A stretch of 51,865 bases of DNA from positions 1-51,865 of the forward strand of contig JAYRZB010000012.1 of NCBI GenBank assembly GCA_041916675.1, in the 5' to 3' direction. The notes below the pieces were generated by a model. It ran no database searches. It was given only the letters and a program-made list of their open reading frames with translations, and was not told the DNA's origin. This document shows, one piece after another, positions 32,331 through 38,758 of the stretch. Made by a program: the position numbers and the translations under genes. Position 1 is the stretch's first letter; each line of letters begins with the position of its first letter. Source of the stretch: JAYRZB01 sp041916675 (GTDB lineage: Bacteria > Pseudomonadota > Alphaproteobacteria > Rhizobiales > Devosiaceae).

Positions 32331-32618
32331 TTATTCGACCACCTTGGGCACGACGAAGAAATTGTCCTCGGTCAGCGGCGCGTTCGAAACCACCTTCTCC
32401 GCATAGCCGCCGTCGGTCACCTTGTCTTCACGACGCCGCAGCGCCATCGGTGTCACCGAGGTCATCGGCTCAATGCCAGTCACATCGACCTCACCGAGCT
32501 GCTCGACAAAACCGAGGATGGCATTGAGCTCACCGGCATAGGCGTCCACTTCGGTTTCCTCGATGCGGATGCGTGCCAGGCGCGCAATTCGCTTTACGGT
32601 GGCGGCATCAACCGACAT
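32331..32618 (-). CDS. Asp/Glu-tRNA(Asn/Gln) amidotransferase subunit C
   Basis: A 95-residue GatC, which wraps around GatA and stabilises the GatA-GatB interface. Family signatures are the N-terminal VKRIARLARIRIEETEVDAY helix, ILGFVEQLGEVDVTGIEPM, and the C-terminal APLTEDNFFVVPKVVE tail. AGGAG precedes the ATG by 5 nt. It heads the gatC-GNAT-gatA-hypothetical run. Confidence 0.96.
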   Translation of the reverse strand: MSVDAATVKRIARLARIRIEETEVDAYAGELNAILGFVEQLGEVDVTGIEPMTSVTPMALRRREDKVTDGGYAEKVVSNAPLTEDNFFVVPKVVE

Positions 32619-32701
32619 GCCAGGCTCCTGTGTGATTGTATTTGTCAGCCGCTTCTATCAATGCGGCGTGGCAAAAGACAACTTTTTTGCCGCCAAAAGT
32701 G

Positions 32702-33238
32702 TCAAACTTCCATGGCCAACGCCGGTTCAAGCGATACCAGCCCGGTGCCATCCAGCCGGTCGCGCAGTTGGGCGATCGCCAATTCAATGTCCACCTCGTC
32801 AGCTGCCAGCGCGATCAGTTTCGGCCGCGCCACCGCCAGCACCGCCTGCCCCGCCCGCACCAGCGCTTCGGCGGGCCCGAACAGCGTCACCACAATCCCG
32901 TCGGCCCAGCGACCAAATTCGGGCACTTCACTGTTGGCGTCGAGCAGCAGCAGCGGCGGTTCGCCAATCGCATCCACCAGAACTGCCATCGGCCCGGCAC
33001 GATGCAGAATCACGGCCTCAGTCGTCGTTTGATCGATCATCGGCCTCGGCACACGCGGCCTCCAGCCATTCAGCGCCACTGGCGCTATTTCCGCATCACC
33101 CAGCCCAAAGACCCGTTCGGCCCCGCTGCGCAATTCCGCGGCGCTGACATTATTGAGCTCTTGGCCTTCGTCAACGAGCAGTATGACACCGGCGATATGG
33201 ATGCGGATCGTAGAGCCGGAAAACCAAGTCAGTTTCAT
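32702..33238 (-). CDS. Degenerate metallo-beta-lactamase-like protein
   Basis: A 178-residue protein whose N-terminus (MKLTWFSGSTIRIHIAGVIL) closely resembles the first strands of UlaG/YtnP-type metal-dependent hydrolases (MKLTWFGGTTLRI...). Beyond that it is Ala/Val/Leu-rich, about 50-70 residues shorter than those enzymes, and lacks the HxHxDH metal-binding motif, so hydrolytic activity is unlikely. In several rhizobia a metal-dependent hydrolase gene is found near ruvX and gatC (from memory), which supports descent from such a gene. It reads through without stop or frameshift and is codon-normal, so it appears to be maintained. Confidence 0.55.
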   Translation of the reverse strand: MKLTWFSGSTIRIHIAGVILLVDEGQELNNVSAAELRSGAERVFGLGDAEIAPVALNGWRPRVPRPMIDQTTTEAVILHRAGPMAVLVDAIGEPPLLLLDANSEVPEFGRWADGIVVTLFGPAEALVRAGQAVLAVARPKLIALAADEVDIELAIAQLRDRLDGTGLVSLEPALAMEV

Positions 33239-33261
33239 GAATGTCGTCAGCTCGCTCCGGC

Positions 33262-33720
33262 CTATTCCGGGCGCTTGTGATGCTCCACAAGGTAGCGTGT
33301 GGCAAGTGCCACCACTGTCGGGATTGGCTTATCCTTGCGATAATCTGCCACCAGGCGCCGAGCAATCCCAAGACGAGAGGCCATCCCGTCGAGACTGAGC
33401 CCAAGCTCTTCCATTGCCGATCGGAAGGCTGAATTGTTCAAATTGAGGGGAATCAACTCCTCAACCCACACCGAAGACAACTCAGACCCGTCATTCCACA
33501 CCAACGCATCACCAAATTCATTGACCCTGACGGTACGGAAAAGTGTGTCATCGCTCCTCAAGGCGACAAAACTCCGATGACTATGAAGAGCAGGCGACAA
33601 ATCGATCAAGTGGGACGCGCCGCGCGACCAAGTCACCAAAACCCTTCGCCCGTCCACAACACTGACGGACTTGAGTCTCTGGATCGGCTCTCCGACTTGT
33701 ACAAAGGCTTCATCATCCAT
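33262..33720 (-). CDS. DUF2442 domain protein with C-terminal HTH
   Basis: A 152-residue protein. Residues about 8-92 match DUF2442 (RLKSVSVVDGRRVLVTWSRG, IDLSP, then FRTVRVNEFGDALVWNDGSELSS). The C-terminal part (about 105-150; EELGLSLDGMASRLGIARRLVADYRKDK) looks like an XRE-type helix-turn-helix. DUF2442 genes often pair with DUF4160 genes in toxin-antitoxin-like modules; the HTH suggests this is the antitoxin/autorepressor. Its start overlaps the upstream DUF4160 gene by 8 bp. Base composition is visibly less GC-rich than neighbours, which fits acquisition by transfer. Confidence 0.75.
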   Translation of the reverse strand: MDDEAFVQVGEPIQRLKSVSVVDGRRVLVTWSRGASHLIDLSPALHSHRSFVALRSDDTLFRTVRVNEFGDALVWNDGSELSSVWVEELIPLNLNNSAFRSAMEELGLSLDGMASRLGIARRLVADYRKDKPIPTVVALATRYLVEHHKRPE

Positions 33721-33940
33721 TTAGTCGCGTCCATTCACTTTCCAATAGATCTATGTGTTCTCTTGCCCAAGACATCGCCAGGTCCAGATCGCTTGACCTA
33801 ACTCTCCCCCGCTGGATTTGTAGTCCGGAAATCAGCACCAGGGCCTCCCCGTCGGGAGTCCATATGTGAAAGTGCGGTGGACCGTGATCTGAGGCAAACA
33901 TCCTGATATACACTCGCCCAAGCCGAGCTATCGTTGGCAT
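33713..33940 (-). CDS. DUF4160 domain protein
   Basis: A 75-residue protein of the DUF4160 family, with the invariant core RMFASDHGPPHFHIW near residues 13-27, including the H..PPHFH pattern, and a C-terminal helix WAREHIDLLESEWTRL. The cluster of His residues suggests a metal- or nucleic-acid-binding site; the family is often proposed as the toxin of DUF4160-DUF2442 pairs, but activity is not established. It is the first gene of the pair and overlaps the DUF2442 gene by 8 bp. It lies between the ruvX operon and gatC-side genes, breaking up conserved housekeeping order. Confidence 0.75.
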   Translation of the reverse strand: MPTIARLGRVYIRMFASDHGPPHFHIWTPDGEALVLISGLQIQRGRVRSSDLDLAMSWAREHIDLLESEWTRLNG

Positions 33941-34095
33941 CTCTCCATCCTAAAATAGTGCAGCACGCGCACTAGTTCAAGCTCGACGGCCTTGGGGTCA
34001 ATTTCGTGGAACTACTAACTCCCGACTTGCGCAAGACCTGATCACGTTTTGTTCCTAATATCAACCACCGTTACTCCAAGTTGGTAGTGATACAG

Positions 34096-34560
34096 ATGCC
34101 CTCCGACGCGCCCCACACACCCCTCGCCGCCCTGCCACCCAGCGGCAAGCTCATGGGGCTCGATCTGGGCACAAAGACCATCGGCGTGGCGATATCCGAT
34201 GCAATGCGTTACTCGGCCACTCCGCTCGAAACCATCAAGCGCATCAAGTTCACGCAGGATGCCGAACGGCTGCTGGCCTTGATCACCCAGCATGTGGTCA
34301 CGGGCATCGTCATCGGCCTGCCCCTCAATATGGATGGCTCCGAAGGGCCGCGCGCCCAATCCACCCGTGCCTTTGCGCGCAGCCTTTCGCAAAAGACCAG
34401 CCTGCCCATGATGTTCTGGGATGAGCGACTCTCAACCTCAGCCGTCACCCGCACGCTGATCGAGGCCGACATGTCTCGCGCCAAGCGTGCCGAAGTCGTC
34501 GACAAACTGGCGGCCAGCTATATCCTGCAAGGCGCGCTCGAGCGGTTGCGGCACCTCTAA
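34096..34560 (+). CDS. Putative pre-16S rRNA nuclease / Holliday junction resolvase RuvX (YqgF)
   Basis: A 154-residue RNase H-fold protein. The first acidic motif is GLDLGTKTIGVAISD (near residues 20-34), followed by GLPLNMDGSEGPRA and WDERLSTSAV with further acidic residues, and the final helix VVDKLAASYILQGAL with Asp. YqgF proteins trim the 5' end of 16S rRNA. The ATG at 34096 has no strong ribosome-binding site; a TTG at 34081 or GTG at 34087 in frame are alternatives. It heads the plus-strand run to pyrB. Confidence 0.93.
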   Translation: MPSDAPHTPLAALPPSGKLMGLDLGTKTIGVAISDAMRYSATPLETIKRIKFTQDAERLLALITQHVVTGIVIGLPLNMDGSEGPRAQSTRAFARSLSQKTSLPMMFWDERLSTSAVTRTLIEADMSRAKRAEVVDKLAASYILQGALERLRHL

Positions 34561-34645
34561 TATTCCACGGCAAAATCGCCCCCGGCCCTTGTCCCGGCCT
34601 GTCCAACCGGTTAGACCGCCTCAAATTGCACACAGGCGGAGCGGT

Positions 34646-35638
34646 ATGGCCAATAAGCCAGCAGACGCATCAGGCAGCAATCCGGCTTTCACCGGTGATT
34701 TTCCCCGCTTTTCGAGGCGCCACCTGCTCGGCATTGCCGACCTCGAACCCTATGAAATCATCGACCTTTTAGATCGCGCCCAGGCGATGATCCCGGTCTC
34801 CCGGCAGGAACGCAAGACCCTGCCCACACTCGCGGGCAAAACCCAGATCAACCTGTTCTTCGAACCCTCGACACGCACGCAGGGCTCGTTTGAAATCGCT
34901 GGCAAGCGTCTCGGCGCGCAGGTGATGAACATGTCGGTCAAAACCTCGTCGGTCACCAAGGGCGAGACGCTGATCGACACCGCCACAACCCTCAATGCCA
35001 TGCGGCCCGATGTCATCGTCGTCCGTCACTCCGCTGCCGGGGCCGTCGAGCTCCTCAGCCAGAAGGTCGGCTGTGCCGTCATCAATGCCGGCGACGGCGC
35101 TCACGAGCATCCCACTCAGGCCCTGCTCGATGCGCTGACGATCCGCAATCACAAGGGCCGTTTGACAGGTATGACGGTTGCCATCTGTGGCGACATCGCC
35201 AATTCCCGCGTCGTGCGCTCCAACCTGCTCCTCCTCAACAAACTCAATGTCCGCACCCGCGTTATCGCGCCCAAAAGCCTGCTGCCCAGAGGCATCGAGC
35301 ACATGGCAGCCGAGGTTTTCACCGACATGCGTGAGGGCCTCAAGGATGCCGATGTGGTCATGATGCTGCGTCTCCAGCACGAGCGCACCAGCGGCCGCAT
35401 GATCCCCTCGGTGCGCGAGTTCTATCACTTCTATGGGCTTGATGCCGAAAAGCTCGCCTTCGCCAAACCCGATGCCATCGTCATGCATCCGGGCCCGATG
35501 AATCGCGGTGTTGAGATCGACCCAGCCATTGCCGATGGCCCGGCTTCGGTCATCACCGATCAGGTCGAAATGGGTGTTGCCGTCCGCATGGCAGTGCTCG
35601 ATGCCCTGCTGCCTGCCCGCAACGAGGTGGCGGCATGA
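34646..35638 (+). CDS. Aspartate carbamoyltransferase catalytic subunit
   Basis: A 330-residue enzyme for the second step of pyrimidine synthesis: carbamoyl phosphate plus aspartate to carbamoyl aspartate. The carbamoyl-phosphate site reads FEPSTRTQGSFEIAGKRLGA (STRT loop), then DGAHEHPTQALLDALT and VMHPGPMNRGVEID. The ATG at 34646 has GGAG upstream; longer readings run into ruvX antisense content. It overlaps the next gene by 4 bp (ATGA). No pyrI regulatory subunit is present, which fits the class of ATCase that instead binds a dihydroorotase-like partner. Confidence 0.95.
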   Translation: MANKPADASGSNPAFTGDFPRFSRRHLLGIADLEPYEIIDLLDRAQAMIPVSRQERKTLPTLAGKTQINLFFEPSTRTQGSFEIAGKRLGAQVMNMSVKTSSVTKGETLIDTATTLNAMRPDVIVVRHSAAGAVELLSQKVGCAVINAGDGAHEHPTQALLDALTIRNHKGRLTGMTVAICGDIANSRVVRSNLLLLNKLNVRTRVIAPKSLLPRGIEHMAAEVFTDMREGLKDADVVMMLRLQHERTSGRMIPSVREFYHFYGLDAEKLAFAKPDAIVMHPGPMNRGVEIDPAIADGPASVITDQVEMGVAVRMAVLDALLPARNEVAA

Positions 35639-36936
35639 CCGGTGCCATCATCGTCGAGAACGCCCGTATCATCGATCCGGCAAGCAACAGCGACTTCAAG
35701 GGCTACCTGATTGTTGTTGACGGGCTCATCGCCGAAATTGCCCCCGGCGCGCCCAAATCCGTGCCTGAAGGGTGCGAGCGCATCAATGCGCGCGGCAATG
35801 TCGTGGCTCCCGGCCTCGTCGATATCCGCGTCTTTACCGGCGAGCCGGGCCGTGAATATCGCGAGACCCTTGCCAGCGCCTCGGCGGCCGCAGCCGCCGG
35901 TGGTGTCACGACCTTTGTGGTGATGCCCGATACCCAGCCCGTCATCGATGACGGCGCCCTGGTGGATTTCCTCATTCGACGCGGCAAGGCCACCGCCAAG
36001 GTCAACGTGCTGCCTGCGGCCGCCATCACCAAGGGACTGCGCGGCGAAGAAATCACCGAATTTGGGCTGCTCAAGGAGGCGGGAGCGGTTTGTTTCTCCG
36101 ATGGCCGCCAGTCCATCCAGTCCTCTGCCATGCTCCGCGCCGCCTTCACCTATGCCGCCAATTTCGACATGCCGGTGGTCCACCATGTTTGCGACATGGC
36201 GCTCGCGGGCGAAGGCGTGATGAACGAAGGCCTGCTGGCAACCGGCCTTGGCCTGCGCGGCATTCCGCTCCAGGCCGAAACCATCCCACTGGCCCGCGAT
36301 CTGCAATTGGCCGAGCTCACCGGCGTCCGCTATCATGCCGCTCAGGTCTCTTGCGGTAAGTCGCTGTCGCTCATTGCCGCCGCCAAGCAGGTCTCACAGC
36401 GCATTTCCTGCGGTGTTTCGATCAACAACCTGGCGCTCAACGAAAACGACATCGGCTCCTACCGCACCTTCTTCAAGCTTTCTCCGCCCCTGCGCAGCGA
36501 GGACGACCGTCAGGCCATGATCGAGGGGCTGCGCAAGGGTACCATCGATGTCATTCACTCCGATCACGACCCGCAGGATTCCGAAGTCAAGCGGCAGCCA
36601 TTTGCCGAAGCTTCCAATGGTGCGGTCGGCCTTGAAACCATGCTGGCGGTTGCCCTGCGGCTGGTGCACAATGGCGATATCGATCTCGTCACCCTGTTGC
36701 GCGCCATGACCAGTCGACCTGCTGAAATCCTCGATCTGAAGGCCGGACGTCTCAGCGTTGGCGCGCCAGCTGATTTCATCGTCCTCGACCCAGATTATCC
36801 TTGGGTCGTCGAAGAAAGCGCCATGCACTCACGGTCGCGCAATACAGCCTTCGAAGGTGCCCGCCTCAGCGGCAAGGTGCTCAGCACATTCGTTGCCGGA
36901 CGCCTTGTCTACGCCCATCAGGAGACTGCCCGGTGA
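35635..36936 (+). CDS. Dihydroorotase-like protein lacking HxH (PyrC'-type)
   Basis: A 433-residue amidohydrolase-fold protein of the class I dihydroorotase type. Where active enzymes have the metal-binding HxH (VDMHVHLREPG), this one reads VDIRVFTGEPGREYRET, so two metal ligands are missing. Later positions are partly kept (VIHSDHDPQDSEVKRQPF, SNGAVGLET). In Pseudomonas, an inactive dihydroorotase called PyrC' is a structural partner of aspartate carbamoyltransferase; the 4-bp overlap with pyrB argues for the same role here. A separate active dihydroorotase should be elsewhere in the genome. Automatic annotation would call it an active PyrC. Confidence 0.88.
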   Translation: MTGAIIVENARIIDPASNSDFKGYLIVVDGLIAEIAPGAPKSVPEGCERINARGNVVAPGLVDIRVFTGEPGREYRETLASASAAAAAGGVTTFVVMPDTQPVIDDGALVDFLIRRGKATAKVNVLPAAAITKGLRGEEITEFGLLKEAGAVCFSDGRQSIQSSAMLRAAFTYAANFDMPVVHHVCDMALAGEGVMNEGLLATGLGLRGIPLQAETIPLARDLQLAELTGVRYHAAQVSCGKSLSLIAAAKQVSQRISCGVSINNLALNENDIGSYRTFFKLSPPLRSEDDRQAMIEGLRKGTIDVIHSDHDPQDSEVKRQPFAEASNGAVGLETMLAVALRLVHNGDIDLVTLLRAMTSRPAEILDLKAGRLSVGAPADFIVLDPDYPWVVEESAMHSRSRNTAFEGARLSGKVLSTFVAGRLVYAHQETAR

Positions 36937-37532
36937 TCAACTATCTCTTCGCCGCCGCCGCAGGTTACCTTGTCGGGTCGATACCCTTCGGCCTGCTGCT
37001 CACCCGCGCTGCCGGGCTCGGCGATATCCGCAGCATCGGCTCGGGCAACATCGGGGCCACCAACGTCCTGCGCACCGGCAACAAGGGCCTGGCGCTAGCC
37101 ACGCTGCTGCTGGACGGGGCCAAAGGCGCCGTGGCGGTGCTGCTCGCACGGTATTTTCTGGGAGAGCTTGCTGGCATGATTGCGGGTGTCGGCGCCTTCA
37201 TCGGGCACTGCTATCCGCTTTGGCTTCAGTTCAAGGGCGGCAAGGGCGTAGCGACCTATATCGGCATTCTGCTGGCGCTGGCCTGGCCGGTTGGACTCAT
37301 CTTTCTCGGCACCTGGCTGTTGATTGCCTATACCCGCAAGATTTCCTCGCTCTCTGCCCTGACTGCCGCGGCCACCTCGCCGATCTTTGCCTATGTGTTT
37401 GGCGGCATCTGGCTTGGCGCCACCGCGGCGGTGCTGGCAATCCTGATCTACTACAATCACCGCGCCAACATCATCCGGCTGATCCAGGGCACCGAGCCCA
37501 AAATCGGCGGTGACAAGCCAAAGTCGACCTGA
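36933..37532 (+). CDS. Glycerol-3-phosphate acyltransferase PlsY
   Basis: A 199-residue inner-membrane protein with five or so membrane segments. It transfers the acyl group of acyl phosphate to glycerol 3-phosphate, the first step of phospholipid synthesis. The three cytoplasmic motifs are present: SIGSGNIGATNVLRTGNKG, FKGGKGVATYIG and YYNHRANIIRL. The start is GTG at 36933, overlapping the upstream stop by 4 bp (GTGA); the MINYLFAAAAGYLVGSIPFG reading then matches the family N-terminus. Confidence 0.95.
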   Translation: MINYLFAAAAGYLVGSIPFGLLLTRAAGLGDIRSIGSGNIGATNVLRTGNKGLALATLLLDGAKGAVAVLLARYFLGELAGMIAGVGAFIGHCYPLWLQFKGGKGVATYIGILLALAWPVGLIFLGTWLLIAYTRKISSLSALTAAATSPIFAYVFGGIWLGATAAVLAILIYYNHRANIIRLIQGTEPKIGGDKPKST

Positions 37533-37535
37533 CCC

Positions 37536-38651
37536 ATGGCGGGCCGGTCCTTCAACACCCTGTTGAACCGGCAGCAACGCACAGACTGGCTCCGATTAAT
37601 CCGAACTGAAAATGTCGGGCCCGTAACGTTCCGGCAACTGCTCAACCGCTTCGGCTCGGCTGCCGCCGCTCTTGAAGCGCTTCCGGCCCTAACGAGAGAT
37701 CGGCCCGTGCGGGCTATCTCCACCGCTGAGGCCGAAGACGAAATCGCCGCAGTCGAAAAGGCCGGTGGCCATTTCGTTGCTTCTGGCGAGCCTGCCTATC
37801 CCGCACTCCTGCGGTTCATCTCAGGTGCTCCGCCGCTGCTGACTATGGCAGGCGGCGATAACCTTGACTGGCAGCAGACGGTGGGCATGGTCGGTGCCCG
37901 CAATGCCTCTTCCGCCGGACAGAAGATGGCCACCATTCTCGCCACCGAGCTTGGTGAGGCGGGCTACACCATTGTCTCCGGCCTTGCGCGGGGCATCGAT
38001 GCAGCCTCCCATCGTGCCAGTCTGCGTACGGGCACTGTCGCAGTGCTGGCCGGGGGGCTCGATCGCATCTATCCTGATGAAAACATTCCATTGGCGCAGG
38101 ATATTCTGGCCCATGGCGGGGCGCTGCTCACCGAAATGCCCTTTGGCTGGGAGCCGCGTTCCCGCGACTTTCCCCGTCGCAACCGCCTCGTTGCGGGTCT
38201 TTCGCTCGGTATCGTGGTTGTCGAGGCCGCCAAGCGCTCGGGCTCCCTGATCACCGCCCGACTGGCCCTTGAACAGAATCGCGAGGTCTTCGCTGTCCCG
38301 GGTTCGCCTCTCGATCCGCGCGCCGAGGGCGGCAATGCGCTGATCCAGCAGGGCGCGCACCTGATCACCTGCGCCAGCGACGTGCTCGATGCCATCCGCA
38401 CCGCCAATCCTGCGAGGTCGCAACTTCTTGAACCGGACTGGGAACCCGGCGATTTTATCGATGCGCCACCGCCAGGCGAGGATGATCGTGCCCGCCTGCT
38501 GGCGGCGCTTAGCGTCACGCCCATGCCTGTTGATGATCTGATCAAGAGTACCGGCCTGTCGGCTTCGGCAATGCAGATGCTGCTGCTTGAGTTCGATCTT
38601 GCCGGGCGCCTCGAATGGTCAAGCGGCCAGCTGGTTGCCGCCCGTTTCTAA
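37536..38651 (+). CDS. DNA-processing protein DprA
   Basis: A 371-residue protein that loads RecA on incoming single-stranded DNA during transformation. An N-terminal helical (SAM-like) region is followed by the Rossmann-type DprA domain: VGMVGARNASSAG, YTIVSGLARGIDAASH, GGLDRIYPDEN, RSRDFPRRNRLVAGLS and SGSLITARLALEQNREVFAVPGSP. A small winged-helix domain lies at the C-terminus (about 300-371). It follows plsY by 3 bp. dprA is widespread even where natural competence is not known. Confidence 0.95.
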   Translation: MAGRSFNTLLNRQQRTDWLRLIRTENVGPVTFRQLLNRFGSAAAALEALPALTRDRPVRAISTAEAEDEIAAVEKAGGHFVASGEPAYPALLRFISGAPPLLTMAGGDNLDWQQTVGMVGARNASSAGQKMATILATELGEAGYTIVSGLARGIDAASHRASLRTGTVAVLAGGLDRIYPDENIPLAQDILAHGGALLTEMPFGWEPRSRDFPRRNRLVAGLSLGIVVVEAAKRSGSLITARLALEQNREVFAVPGSPLDPRAEGGNALIQQGAHLITCASDVLDAIRTANPARSQLLEPDWEPGDFIDAPPPGEDDRARLLAALSVTPMPVDDLIKSTGLSASAMQMLLLEFDLAGRLEWSSGQLVAARF

Positions 38652-38692
38652 AGCCTTTTCCGCCCGGCTTGGACGCGCCGCAAGCGTGTGTG

Positions 38693-38721
38693 TTGACACG
38701 GCTCGCCGTGTTCACCATGTT
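38693..38721 (+). promoter_or_regulatory. topA promoter with inverted repeat in the spacer
   Basis: A perfect TTGACA -35 box (38693-38698) and CATGTT -10 box (38716-38721) are 17 bp apart, 37 bp before the topA ATG. The spacer contains a perfect inverted repeat ACACGG-CTCG-CCGTGT (38696-38711) that overlaps the -35 box, a good position for a repressor or for supercoil-sensitive cruciform effects. This would give topA its own promoter inside the longer operon. Confidence 0.55.
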
Positions 38722-38758
38722 GCGCCGCGTTCAAGGCCCGTCCACGAAAGTAGTGCGT

